64,000 bases of DNA from DATBLE01 sp963791425 (GCA_963791425.1 CAWBSE010000004.1:682001-746000), one strand, 5' to 3'; positions 1-8,853 are shown, counted from the first letter of the stretch. Notes: generated from the sequence alone by a model not told the origin. Translations and numbers: made by a program.

Positions 1-283
1 CCGGGCGGTCGGTCCACAGGCCGTCGCCGGGCTCCCCCTGGCTCCCAGCCCGCCGGACAACCGCACCGTGTACCTGCTTGCCGTAGGAGAGGAGCTCGGG
101 CTCCGTGCCGAGCTCATGGCACAGGCGCTCCCGGTTCTCGGCCACGTGGTTCGGGTCGTCGTCCGTGAGGCGGCCGAGGTTGAGCGTGTCGAACGGCGCC
201 TCGCTCACCCCGCCCCTGCGGGTCGAGAAGGCGACCGCGTACGGCCCGGGCGCGTCCCAGCGGATCAGCGTGACCTCACTCAT
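1..283 (-). CDS. pgeF: PgeF/YfiH family protein (Cu-oxidase_4), 3' part beyond the window
   Basis: Reading leftwards from the ATG at 283, the first 94 residues are visible before the window edge. They contain FSTRRGGVSEAPFDTLNLG (residues 19-37) and KQVHGAVV (about 73-80), both typical of the YfiH/PgeF family, zinc or copper-binding enzymes with purine nucleoside phosphorylase and peptidoglycan-editing roles. The catalytic His/Cys residues lie in the missing part. The ATG overlaps the stop of the upstream nucleotidyltransferase by 8 bases, so translation is probably coupled. Family assignment is firm; the exact substrate is not known from this sequence. Confidence 0.85.
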   Translation of the reverse strand, partial: MSEVTLIRWDAPGPYAVAFSTRRGGVSEAPFDTLNLGRLTDDDPNHVAENRERLCHELGTEPELLSYGKQVHGAVVRRAGSQGEPGDGLWTDRP

Positions 284-1415
284 CGGCGATCAGCTCCCGT
301 GCGGCGGCGAGCTCGGCGTCGCGTCCGTCCAGCTCCCCGCGCAGCTTCCGGCGGCGCAGCGCCTCGAGCACCTCCCCCACCCGCGGCGACTCCGGCAAGC
401 CCAGCCCGGCCAGGTCGGCGCCGGTGATCTCCAGGCGTACGTCGCGCAGCCGGGTGAACCAGTCGCGTAGCGCGGGCGAGTCGTGCTCCGCCAGGGCGAG
501 CAGCGCCGCGTCGGGCGCGCGGCCGGCGAGGTCGGCGATCTCGACCGGGTCGGAGGCGGCGGCGAGCCGCGGCGCCAGCTCGATCGCGTCGGCGACGGCC
601 CTCGCGTCCTCGCGACGGAGTGCCAGCTGCTCCAGCAGGCCGTGTGCAGCCCGTGCGATGACCTCGAGCCTGAGCCGCCAGGCCGGAGCGCCGGGGTCGA
701 GCTCGGCGCGCAGGGCGTCGAGACGCTCGACGAGCGCGACATCGACGGTCGGGATCACCGCGAGGTCGTCGAGCCGTTCGAGCGTGTGGGCGATCTCGTC
801 CTCGGAGAGGAGCGCGACCAGCTCCTCGCGCAGCCGGTGACCGGAGAGGAGTCCGATGCCGATGATCGCGTCGCGGGCCTGTCGTTCCGTGTCGGGATCC
901 ATCCGGAAGCCGAGCCGGTTCTCGTAGCGGATGGCCCGGAAGATCCGCGTCGGGTCGTCGACGAACGACTCGTCGTGCAGGACGCGGATCGTCCGCGACT
1001 CGAGATCGGCCCGGCCGCCGTGCGGATCGACCAGGCGGCCGAAGTCGTCGCCGAGCGACGCAGCAATTGCGTTGACGGTGAAGTCGCGGCGGGCGAGGTC
1101 GTCCTCGATCGTGCCCGCCTCGACGTCGGGGAGCGCCGCCGGCGCCGCATAGGTCTCGCGGCGGGCCGTCACGACATCGACGTGGCGGCCGTCCGGGAAG
1201 CGCACGACCGCTGTCCCGAACCGGCCGTGCGCCGTCACCTCGCCGCCGAGGCCCTCGGCAAAGGTAACGGCGTCCCCTTCCACCGCGATGTCCACGTCGT
1301 AGCTCGCGGCCCCGAGCAGGATGTCCCGCACGGTCCCGCCGACGAGATAGACGCCCGCGCCGCGGGGCAGATCGAGCGTCAGCAGCTCGCCGGCGATCGA
1401 GTCAGGCGAGGGCAA
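276..1415 (-). CDS. cca: CCA-adding enzyme / poly(A) polymerase family nucleotidyltransferase
   Basis: A 379-residue class II tRNA nucleotidyltransferase-type protein that would add or repair the 3' CCA end of tRNAs. Seen: GGTVRD (residues 26-31), the metal-binding pair in DVDIAVEGD (D40, D42), RRDFTVNAIA (about 107-116) and the DDPTRIFRAIRYENRLGF block that follows. The open frame continues upstream to 1496, but a TTG at 1415 places the start just inside the end of ridA (14-base overlap) and gives the normal N-terminus, so I prefer it. There is no HD domain at the C-terminus. CCA-adding versus A-adding specificity cannot be told by eye. Confidence 0.85.
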   Translation of the reverse strand: MPSPDSIAGELLTLDLPRGAGVYLVGGTVRDILLGAASYDVDIAVEGDAVTFAEGLGGEVTAHGRFGTAVVRFPDGRHVDVVTARRETYAAPAALPDVEAGTIEDDLARRDFTVNAIAASLGDDFGRLVDPHGGRADLESRTIRVLHDESFVDDPTRIFRAIRYENRLGFRMDPDTERQARDAIIGIGLLSGHRLREELVALLSEDEIAHTLERLDDLAVIPTVDVALVERLDALRAELDPGAPAWRLRLEVIARAAHGLLEQLALRREDARAVADAIELAPRLAAASDPVEIADLAGRAPDAALLALAEHDSPALRDWFTRLRDVRLEITGADLAGLGLPESPRVGEVLEALRRRKLRGELDGRDAELAAARELIADE

Positions 1416-1788
1416 TCGCGTCGATCTCGACCAGCGCACCCGACGGGAGGCCGGCCACCTCGAGCGTCGCCCGCGCGGGCGGGACGTCGCCGACATGCGT
1501 CCGGTAGACCTCGTTCATCTCCTGAAAGTCGTCCAGGCTCGCCAGGTAGACCGTGGTTTTGACGACCCGGTCGAGGCTGGTGCCCGCGGCCTCGAGGATC
1601 GTCCGCAGATTCTTGAACACCTGCTCGGTCTGCTCGGCGATGCCCTCCCCGACCATCTGGGCGCCGGGCGTGAGCGCCAGCTGGCCGGAGACGAACACGA
1701 GCCCGCCGGCCCTGATCGCCTGCGAGTACGGAGCGCCCTGGAACGGCGCGGGGGCTTCCTCGGTGCGAACTGCTTCCTTCTCGGCCAC
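1402..1788 (-). CDS. ridA: RidA family enamine/imine deaminase
   Basis: A 128-residue Rid protein, close to the usual family length. RidA hydrolyses reactive 2-aminoacrylate and related enamines produced by PLP enzymes. Visible signatures are PYSQAIRAGGLVFVSGQL (about 20-37) and the C-terminal PPARATLEVAGLPSGALVEI, which carries the conserved Arg that binds the substrate carboxylate in RidA. The gene lies between the HisB-like gene (12-base gap) and cca (overlap), all leftward, so the four genes from hisB-like to pgeF form one likely operon. The function follows from the family; the physiological substrate is inferred. Confidence 0.9.
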   Translation of the reverse strand: MAEKEAVRTEEAPAPFQGAPYSQAIRAGGLVFVSGQLALTPGAQMVGEGIAEQTEQVFKNLRTILEAAGTSLDRVVKTTVYLASLDDFQEMNEVYRTHVGDVPPARATLEVAGLPSGALVEIDAIALA

Positions 1789-1800
1789 TGGTGTCTCCTC

Positions 1801-2319
1801 TCAGATGCGGCGGCAGGCGTGCATCAGTGCAACGCCGAGCGCCTTGAACATCGCTTCGAGCACGTGCTGTGCGTCGTCGCCGGCGATCAGCCGGACGTGC
1901 AGCGTGACACCGGCGCCCTCGGCGAAGCGGCGCAGGAAGTCGGTGATCAGGTCGGTGCCGACCCCGCCGACACGCGCGTCGGACAGGTCGACATTCGACG
2001 CGAGCAGCGGCCGTTCGGAAACCTCGAGCACGATGTGCGCGAGCGCCTCGTGGACGGGGAGCACGCCCGACCCGTAGCCGCGCACGCCGGGCGCGCGCAG
2101 GTGGCCGGACAGCGCCTCGCCGAGCGCCAGCGCCGCGTCGACGGCGTCGGCCGACGTCTCGCCCGCGGCGAGCGCGACCACGACGTCGAACCGCGAGTAC
2201 TCGGCCAGGAGCGTGAGCAGGCGGTCGAGCACCGGGAAGCCCGTGTCGACGTTCGCGCGGCCCGTTCCCGACAGGGTCACGTCCACGCGCAGACGGTCGG
2301 TGCTGCTGCTCGTCGCCAT
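1801..2319 (-). CDS. HisB-like protein lacking the metal-binding histidines
   Basis: A 172-residue protein with the fold signature of imidazoleglycerol-phosphate dehydratase: GYGSGVLPVHEAL, GVTLHVRLIAGDDAQHVLEAMFKALG and the right overall length. The canonical manganese ligands are largely missing. The LDHM motif reads LDRL (R33), the HHTVED motif reads SADAVD (residues 56-61), and the HH of NAHHxxE reads QH (Q151, H152, E155). It therefore probably cannot carry out the histidine-pathway reaction. It heads a leftward cluster with ridA, cca and pgeF and has no his neighbours. A repurposed paralogue or a diverged regulator are both possible. Confidence 0.75.
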   Translation of the reverse strand: MATSSSTDRLRVDVTLSGTGRANVDTGFPVLDRLLTLLAEYSRFDVVVALAAGETSADAVDAALALGEALSGHLRAPGVRGYGSGVLPVHEALAHIVLEVSERPLLASNVDLSDARVGGVGTDLITDFLRRFAEGAGVTLHVRLIAGDDAQHVLEAMFKALGVALMHACRRI

Positions 2320-3541
2320 CCCTCGACTCAGGGTACCGCAGCGTCCCAAGCGGGCCGCGTCCGCCTTCACGATCGCCGTGATCGACACCGGCGTCGATCT
2401 CACCGCACCCGACATCGGTGTCGAGAGCCCGGTCACGTACAGCGTGATCAGCAACACGCGGGACGTCCGCGACGGCGTCGGCCACGGGACGTTCGTGTCG
2501 GCTCTCGCCGCCGGCTCGGACACGAACGGCGACGGCATGGCGGGGTTCGGCGGCAGAGCGAAGCTGATGGTCATCCAGGCCAGCCGCACGCTCAAGTCGT
2601 TCACCGACGTCGATGAGGCGACCGGGATCGTGTGGGCCGTCGACCACGGCGCGCGGATCCTGAACCTCAGCCTCGGCGGGCCGGACACGTCCACGATCGA
2701 GCGCTCGGCGATCGCCTACGCGGCGAAGAAGGGTGCTCTCGTCGTCACCGCAGTCGGAAACGGCGGCGACGGGGCGAACGAGGTCGAGTACCCGGCTGCG
2801 CTGGTGCAACCCGTCGGGTCGAACGGCCGCGGCGGCACCGGCCTGTCGGTCGGCGCGTCCGACGAGACGGGCGCCCGCTCGTCGTTCTCCGACACCGGCT
2901 CGCACCTCTCGCTGCTCGCGCCGGGGACGAGCGTGCTGAGCGCGACTTCCTCGACCGCGCCCGACGCCGGCTACGTCAAGGTGCCGGTGCCCGGAGCCAC
3001 CGCCGGCGTGTACGCGTTCGGTAGCGGGACGTCGTTCGCCTCGCCGGAGGTCGCGGGCATCGCCGCCCTCGTCTGGGCCGCCAACCCGCACCTGACCGCG
3101 AAGCAGGTCGCGCAGATCCTCAAGCAGAGCGCGTCGAATCACGGCGCCTGGAACCAGGACACCGGCTACGGCCTCATCGACGCGGCGGCGGCCGTGCAGG
3201 CGGCGCAGCGGCTCGTCGCGACCCGCGCCGTCACCGCTCCTGCCGCGGCCGGGCTCACGCTGACCGCGTCCGCTGTTCAGGGAACCGCGCCGCTCGACCT
3301 CGGCATGCAGGCGTCACTGACGTCCGCGGGCCGGCCCGCGACCGGCCGCACGATCGCACTCGAGGCGTACGACGGCGGCGCCTGGCGCGCATCAGGCACG
3401 ACGGGCAAGACGAACGCGTCGGGCAAGACGGCGTGGCAGTTCACCCTCGTAGCCGGCACGTACCGCGTGCGCGCACGCTTCGCCGGCGACAAGACCCTCC
3501 GTGCCGCGGTCAGCAACACCGTCGCCGTGACCGTCGACTAG
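2300..3541 (+). CDS. Subtilisin-like serine protease (S8) with C-terminal Ig-like domain
   Basis: A catalytic subtilase domain with a complete triad: Asp in VIDTGVD, His in GHGTFVSALAAG and Ser in GTSFASPEVAGIAALVW. The oxyanion Asn is in VTAVGNGG. The last 100 residues or so look like an Ig-like beta-sandwich domain. The start is uncertain: a GTG at 2300 gives about 20 residues before the domain, and an ATG at 2213 would run further antisense to the HisB-like gene. Neither gives a clear signal peptide or propeptide, which extracellular subtilases normally have, so the 5' end may be truncated. It converges with murA 39 bases downstream. Confidence 0.8.
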   Translation: MLLLVAIPRLRVPQRPKRAASAFTIAVIDTGVDLTAPDIGVESPVTYSVISNTRDVRDGVGHGTFVSALAAGSDTNGDGMAGFGGRAKLMVIQASRTLKSFTDVDEATGIVWAVDHGARILNLSLGGPDTSTIERSAIAYAAKKGALVVTAVGNGGDGANEVEYPAALVQPVGSNGRGGTGLSVGASDETGARSSFSDTGSHLSLLAPGTSVLSATSSTAPDAGYVKVPVPGATAGVYAFGSGTSFASPEVAGIAALVWAANPHLTAKQVAQILKQSASNHGAWNQDTGYGLIDAAAAVQAAQRLVATRAVTAPAAAGLTLTASAVQGTAPLDLGMQASLTSAGRPATGRTIALEAYDGGAWRASGTTGKTNASGKTAWQFTLVAGTYRVRARFAGDKTLRAAVSNTVAVTVD

Positions 3542-3580
3542 AGCGCCGGCCTTCGCAAACACTGGCGCGCGGGCGCCTTG

Positions 3581-4865
3581 CTAGGTGTCGACGCGCTCGA
3601 TGCGGGCGCCGAGTGCGCGCAGGCGCTCGTCGATCCGCTCGTAGCCCTTGTCGATCTGGTGGGCCGCGCCGATCGTCGACTGGCCCTCCGCGCAGAGGCC
3701 GGCGAGCAGCATCGCCATCCCGGCGCGGATGTCGGGGCTCTCCATGCGCTGGCCGACGAGCGTCGCCGGGCCGGTGACGACCGCGCGGTGGGGATCGCAG
3801 AGGATGATCCTGGCGCCCATCCCGACGAGTTTGTCGACGAAGAACAGGCGGCTCTCGAACATCTTTTCGAAGATCAGCACGGTGCCGAACGCCTGCGTGG
3901 CGACCGTGACGGCGATCGACGTGAGGTCGGCCGGGAAGGCGGGCCACGGACCGTCCTCGATCTTCGGGATGTGACCGCCGAGGTCGTCCTCGACGAAGAG
4001 TTGCTGCTGCGCCGGGACGTGGATCGTCGTGCCGTCGATCTCGGTGCGCACGCCGAGACGGGCGAACGCGGGCAGGATCGAGATCAGATCCTTCGGCTCG
4101 GTGTCCTCGATCACGATGTCGCTGGCGGTCATCGCCGCGAGGCCGATGAAGCTCGCCACCTCGATGTGGTCGGGGCCGATGCGCCATTCGCCGCCCGAGA
4201 GCGTCCGCACGCCGCTGACCCGAAGCACGTTCGACTCGATCCCGTCGATCTGGGCTCCGAGCGATACGAGGAAGCGGCAGAGATCCTGGACGTGCGGCTC
4301 GCAGGCGGCGTTGCCGATCACCGTCTCCCCCGGTGCGAGAACGGCGGCCATGATCGTGTTCTCGGTCGCCATCACGCTCGCCTCGTCGAGGAAGATGCGG
4401 TCGCCGCGCAGCCCGTCGGGCGCGCTCATCTCGTAGCGGCCGCGGATGTCGACGGCGGCGCCGAGCCGGGCAAAGGCGTGGACGTGCGGGTCGAGCCGGC
4501 GCCGGCCGATCAGATCGCCGCCGGGCGGCGGCACGATCGCCTCGCCGAAGCGGGCGAGCAGCGGGCCGGCGAGCAGGAACGACGCGCGCATGCGCCCGCA
4601 CAGCTCGGGATCGAGCTCGTGCTTGGTGACATCGGCCGTGTGGACACGCACCTCGTTCGTGCCCGTCCAGGCAACATCGAGCGCCGAGGTCGGCGAGCAG
4701 GTCGAGCATGGTGTCGACGTCCCGGATCCGCGGCACGTTCGACAGCGTCACGGGCTCCTGCGCGAGCAGTGTCGCCGCCAGGATCGGCAGAACACCGTTC
4801 TTGTTCCCGGCGGCCTTGATCGTCCCGGAGAGGCGCTGACCACCCTCGATCACGAAGGCCTGCAT
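3581..4865 (-). CDS. murA: UDP-N-acetylglucosamine 1-carboxyvinyltransferase (one-base frameshift)
   Basis: MurA transfers enolpyruvate to UDP-GlcNAc, the first committed step of peptidoglycan synthesis in the cytoplasm. The start at 4865 gives MQAFVIEGGQRLSGTIKAAGNKNG, with the conserved Lys22/Asn23. The frame is broken near 4679: removing one base joins LLADLGA to DVAWTGTNEVRVHT, restoring a normal 427-residue protein. The loop that holds the catalytic Cys in E. coli reads PPPGGDLIGRR, with Asp at corrected position 117. This variant is known from Mycobacterium and Chlamydia and goes with fosfomycin insensitivity. The rest is intact, so a sequencing error is more likely than a pseudogene. 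Confidence 0.9.
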
Positions 4866-4910
4866 CAGCTCTGACAGGACGCCGCTGGACACCCGGGTAG
4901 GCTAGCGGAC

Positions 4911-5489
4911 ATGCCGAATCCGACCCGTGAGCAGGCCTGGGACACGCTTACTCGTTACACGACGAGCCAGGCGCTCCTGCGTCACGCGCTCGCCGTCGAG
5001 GCGTCCGTGCGCTGGTACGCGCGCCATTTCGGCGACGACGAGGAGCTCTGGGGCGTGACCGCGCTGCTCCACGACTTCGACTACGAGATCCACCCCACGC
5101 TCGACAAGCACCCGCAGGACGGCGCGCCGATCCTGCGCGACGAGGGCTACCCGGAGGTCGTGATCGAGGGCGTGCTGTCGCACGCCGAGCACCTTGCGAT
5201 CCCCCGGGACACGCCGATGAAGAAGACGCTGTTCGCCTGCGACGAGCTCTCGGGCTTCGTCCACGCGTGCGGGCTCGTCCGTCCGGAGGGCCTCTCGACG
5301 CTCGAGCCGAGGTCGGTGATCAAGAAGCTCAAGCAGCCGTCGTTCGCCGCGGGCGTCCACCGCGACGAGGTCTACGCGGGCGCCGAGCTTCTTGGTCTCG
5401 AGCTCGATCGGCACATCGCCAACGTGATCGAGGCGCTCCGCCCGATCGCGGGCGAGCTCGGGCTTCCGCCGGCTAGGCCCGGAGCCTGA
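4911..5489 (+). CDS. HD-domain metal-dependent phosphohydrolase-like protein
   Basis: A 192-residue single-domain HD protein. The motif is readable as LLRHALAVE, then LLHDFDYEIH (HD), SHAEH, and D in ACDELSGFV, giving the metal-binding His/His-Asp/Asp set. Proteins of this size are usually small phosphohydrolases, often annotated as HDIG or HAD-like nucleotide hydrolases; the substrate is unknown. The ATG lies 45 bases from the divergent murA start, so the two promoters must overlap. Its 3' end overlaps the tail of the convergent large secreted protein gene by 17 bases. Confidence 0.8.
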   Translation: MPNPTREQAWDTLTRYTTSQALLRHALAVEASVRWYARHFGDDEELWGVTALLHDFDYEIHPTLDKHPQDGAPILRDEGYPEVVIEGVLSHAEHLAIPRDTPMKKTLFACDELSGFVHACGLVRPEGLSTLEPRSVIKKLKQPSFAAGVHRDEVYAGAELLGLELDRHIANVIEALRPIAGELGLPPARPGA

Positions 5490-7728
5490 CGCTGGTCGTC
5501 TTCGACGCCTTGCGGGTGTCGGAGGTGACGGTCCAGACGACGCGGTAGCTGCCCGGCCGCCTGATCGTGGTCGGCAGCCGCAGCTTCACGATCGACGTCC
5601 CCGAGGCGAGGATGAAGTTCCAGCGCATAGCCTTCTTCAGCCCGGTGCCGGTCATCGTCGCCCTGACGCTCGCGCGGTGGGTGGAGGTGACTCTGGCCGC
5701 GACGTACCGCGCCTTCGCCTTCACGACGACGAGGCTCGGCGCCCCGAACACGAGGCGGTTGGCGCGCGAGTCGATCGTCAGGCTGAGGGCGCTCGAGTTT
5801 CCGGCCTTGTCGAAGGCACGAACGTTCAGATGGGTCATCGCCTGCACCGTGAAGCCCCTCGTGTACTCGTAGCCGCTGTCGGCCTTCGGGTCGGTGCCGT
5901 TGGTCGTCCACCGGATCGTGTCGATGCCCGAGCCTCCGGAATCCTTCGCCGAGAGCGTCACCGTGACGGCCTTGGGGTAGGGCGTCTTCTTGCAGGCCCC
6001 GCCGTTGCAGTGGACGACGAGTGTCGGAGGGGTCGAGTCCGGCACAAGCGTGAACGACGCGCTGCCCGAGCTCAGGCCGGCGGCGTTCGTCGCCGTGATG
6101 GCATGCGGGCCTGCCGGCGCCACACCGACGTTGGTGAACGTGTAGGTGCGGGATGGACCGGAGCCACTCGCCGTGAACCCCGCCATGGTCGGGAAGGAAT
6201 AGGAGGCAATTCCGGACTCGCGATCGGAGGCCGCCGCCGTGACCGTGAACGAGCCGGTCCCGCCCGGCCTGAAATAGACGACGGTCCCGGAGGCCGCCGA
6301 GTTCACGAGCCCGGTGAAGAGCAGCGTCGGAGTCGCCGGCGCCGTCCTGTCGATCTTCGCGTCTGCCGAAGGGGTCGACGCGGCAGAGACGTTGCCGACA
6401 TTGTCGGTCGCCTTGTACTGGTATCGGAAGCAACTGCCGGAGGCGACACCGGTGTCGGCGCCTCCCGTCAGGCTCACCGCCGCAAAGGCGCCGAACGTCC
6501 CGCAGACGCCGTTGGTCAGGGTGGCGACGGCCCGTTCGACGACGGCACGGCTCGAGTCCACGCCGGAACCGAGATCAGTTCCCGCCACGACGGTCAAAGG
6601 AACCGAGCTCGAGAACCACGGGCCCCCGTTCAGGCTGATCGCCTGGCCCGTCGGCCCCCCCGAGTCGGCGCTGATCGCGACAGTGTCGCTCCCGGTCACG
6701 CCGGTGCCGTTCGTCGCGGTCACCTGCTTCGCGCCGGGAGCCGTCGCGCCTGCCGCCCAGGTATAGGCGGCCGGGGAGGAGTAGGGCGCGGCAGTATCGA
6801 CTCCGCCCGTCGAGCCAGACCAACCGGCCACGGCGGACACGTCGGGGAAAGCGACCTGCGCGATGCCGGTGGAAGCGTCGGTTGCCGTCGCGTTGAGCGT
6901 GAACGAGCCCGCTCCGGCCGGGCGGAACCAGAGCGTGTCGGTCGCCGCGTTCCAGAACTGGTCACCCGCGCCGCTCGTCTCCGTCGGCGCCGTGTCGGTG
7001 ACGATCGGCCCGACAGCGCTGACGCGCGCGTCCCCGGACGGTGCAGAAGGCGCAGACGCGTTGCCGACGAGATCCGAGATCGTGTAGCGGTAGCGGTAGC
7101 AGTTGCCGCTCGCCACGGTCGTGTCCGCGCCGCCGACGAGCGTCACGGGCGCATACGCGCCGAACGTGCCGCAGGTTCCGCCGGCGAGCGTCGAGGACGC
7201 GCGCTCGACGACGGCGGAACTGAGGTCGACACCTGCTCCGCCGTCGGTTCCGCTGCCGAGCGTGAGGGGGACGGAGAGCGTGCTGTAGCTCGGCCCAGCG
7301 GTGAGCGCAACGGTCTGGCCGCTCGGCGGCGTCGTGTCGAGGGTGACATTGAACGTCCCACTGTTGGTGCTCGGGTCGCTGTCGTGCACGGTGACGTTGT
7401 ACGCACTGGATGGGGTGGTCGACGACGGCGTCCAGCCGTAGGTGGTCTGGTACGGCCCCGGGGAAGAGACGCTGCCGCCGCCTGACATGAGGGGAATCGA
7501 CGGGAAGCCGACGCTGGTGAGGCTCGAGGTCGTCGACGCGGTCGTAGTCACGGTGAAGCTGCCGTTGTTCGAACCCGTGGGGGCGTAGTAGAGCGTCGAG
7601 CCCGACACGTACTCGTACGGCGATGACTCGCCCAAGGTCACGACGATGTTGCTGACGGTCGCCTGGGAGTTGCCCACGCCGACGACGACCAGGGCGATGA
7701 GAGCGAGCAGGGCGGCGCGAAGCTTCAC
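5473..7728 (-). CDS. Large secreted repeat protein with Ig-like/HYR-type modules
   Basis: About 750 residues, low in charge and rich in Gly, Ser, Thr and Ala. A GTG at 7728 gives KLRAALLALIALVVVGVGNSQA, a clear signal peptide; an ATG at 7773 would add 15 residues. The body has alternating modules. One begins GxGVDxSxAVVERA and contains CGTFGA, GGADTxVASG, a second Cys, RYxY and VGN; it occurs twice (about 5.95-6.6 kb and 6.95-7.3 kb). Another carries DTxxFRPxGxGSFT and is repeated three or four times. The C-terminus is a separate beta-rich domain. It is likely exported and cell-surface or extracellular. No enzymatic motif was seen. Confidence 0.75.
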   Translation of the reverse strand: MKLRAALLALIALVVVGVGNSQATVSNIVVTLGESSPYEYVSGSTLYYAPTGSNNGSFTVTTTASTTSSLTSVGFPSIPLMSGGGSVSSPGPYQTTYGWTPSSTTPSSAYNVTVHDSDPSTNSGTFNVTLDTTPPSGQTVALTAGPSYSTLSVPLTLGSGTDGGAGVDLSSAVVERASSTLAGGTCGTFGAYAPVTLVGGADTTVASGNCYRYRYTISDLVGNASAPSAPSGDARVSAVGPIVTDTAPTETSGAGDQFWNAATDTLWFRPAGAGSFTLNATATDASTGIAQVAFPDVSAVAGWSGSTGGVDTAAPYSSPAAYTWAAGATAPGAKQVTATNGTGVTGSDTVAISADSGGPTGQAISLNGGPWFSSSVPLTVVAGTDLGSGVDSSRAVVERAVATLTNGVCGTFGAFAAVSLTGGADTGVASGSCFRYQYKATDNVGNVSAASTPSADAKIDRTAPATPTLLFTGLVNSAASGTVVYFRPGGTGSFTVTAAASDRESGIASYSFPTMAGFTASGSGPSRTYTFTNVGVAPAGPHAITATNAAGLSSGSASFTLVPDSTPPTLVVHCNGGACKKTPYPKAVTVTLSAKDSGGSGIDTIRWTTNGTDPKADSGYEYTRGFTVQAMTHLNVRAFDKAGNSSALSLTIDSRANRLVFGAPSLVVVKAKARYVAARVTSTHRASVRATMTGTGLKKAMRWNFILASGTSIVKLRLPTTIRRPGSYRVVWTVTSDTRKASKTTSVRLRA

Positions 7729-7773
7729 GCTGCAAGAATCGGCCGGAAGCGCCTCCTCCTTGAGCGACTTCAC

Positions 7774-8853
7774 CTATAAGGCGTCGAGGAGGCGTGCGAG
7801 GTCGCCGTCGCTCGTCCACCAGCCGCACGAAACGCGCAGCCACCCGGTTCCCGGCATGTCCCTGATCAGGACGCCCTGCCCGTACAACCGCGCCGCGATC
7901 TCGGCGGGGTCGCCGTCAGGCGCGAACGAGACCAGGTTCGCCTGTCCGGGCGCTGTCACCACCGTGAACCGTTCGGAGAGCCGCGTCCAGCAGCGGGCGG
8001 AGATCTCCGACGCGTGATGGGTCGCCCAGTGCGGGATCGTGCCCAGCGCTGTGTGCAGCCCGGCGAGCGACGCGATCGGGATCCAACCCCCGTCGAAACG
8101 GGCCGCCCCGGCTTTCGGGGTGTACTCGCCGCTCGGCCGGTACCCGTCCTGGGAGAAGTAGGTCGGCAGGGCGACGTCGAGCTGCTCCGGGTCGCGGACG
8201 TAGAGGCCGCCGGTCGCGTCCGGGCCGCACAGCCACTTCTGGCCGGAGACGGTGTAGAAGTCGTACCGGGCGGCGTCGACCGTGACGGCGCCGGCCGACT
8301 GCGCGCCGTCGACGAGCAGCGGAACCTCGGTGGCTTCCGCGAGCTCCTCGACCGGGAGCAGGTTGCCCGTCTGCCACGAGACGTGCGAGAGCGCGATCAG
8401 GCGCGTCTTCGGCGTCACCTCGGCCAGGATCGCGTCCAGGGCGTGCTCCGGAGGGATCATCCGTACCGCGGCGACCCTGACGGTCGCACCCGACGCATGG
8501 ATGGGGCCGAGCAGCCCGAAGTGCTCAGTGTCGGTGGTGACGATCTCGTCCTCGGGGCCGAGGCGCAGCCCGGCGACGACGATGTTGCAGCCCTCCGTGG
8601 TCGACGCGGTCAGCGCGACGTTGTCGGGCGGCACGGCGATCGTCGCGGCAAGCCCCTCGCGCACCTGCCGGCGGAGGGCAAGCATCGTCTCGAAGTAGGG
8701 CATGCCACCCCGGCCGCTCTCCAGATCGGCGCGCTCGCGGGCTGCCATCGCCTCGACGGTCGGGCGAGCGAGCGGCCCCATCGAGCCGGCGTTCAGATAC
8801 GCGATCTCGTCGAGAACGGGGAACTGGGCGCGGGCTTCGTCGAACGTGGTCAC
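7774..8853 (-). CDS. Class V aminotransferase / cysteine desulfurase-like PLP enzyme
   Basis: A 359-residue fold-type I PLP enzyme. Visible are STTEGCNIVVAGL (cofactor phosphate region), the PLP ring-stacking Asp in LLVDGAQSAGA, and the Schiff-base Lys in TVSGQKWLCGPDATGGLYV. The N-terminus FPVLDEIAYLNAGSMGPL is typical of the isopenicillin N epimerase or selenocysteine lyase branch. There is no IscS/SufS active-site Cys loop that I can recognise, so cysteine desulfurase activity is not claimed. Its stop directly abuts the possible upstream ATG of the secreted protein gene, and its start overlaps the EEP nuclease gene by 4 bases, so the three are likely co-transcribed. Confidence 0.85.
   Translation of the reverse strand: MTTFDEARAQFPVLDEIAYLNAGSMGPLARPTVEAMAARERADLESGRGGMPYFETMLALRRQVREGLAATIAVPPDNVALTASTTEGCNIVVAGLRLGPEDEIVTTDTEHFGLLGPIHASGATVRVAAVRMIPPEHALDAILAEVTPKTRLIALSHVSWQTGNLLPVEELAEATEVPLLVDGAQSAGAVTVDAARYDFYTVSGQKWLCGPDATGGLYVRDPEQLDVALPTYFSQDGYRPSGEYTPKAGAARFDGGWIPIASLAGLHTALGTIPHWATHHASEISARCWTRLSERFTVVTAPGQANLVSFAPDGDPAEIAARLYGQGVLIRDMPGTGWLRVSCGWWTSDGDLARLLDAL

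Noticed and set aside
4788..4804. Possible LexA box (AGAACACCGTTCTT) inside murA
   Set aside because: Only three bases separate GAAC and GTTC instead of four, and it lies inside the murA coding region.
3581..4865. murA as a pseudogene
   Set aside because: A single extra base is the only defect, the downstream frame is fully conserved, and the gene is normally essential; sequence error is simpler.
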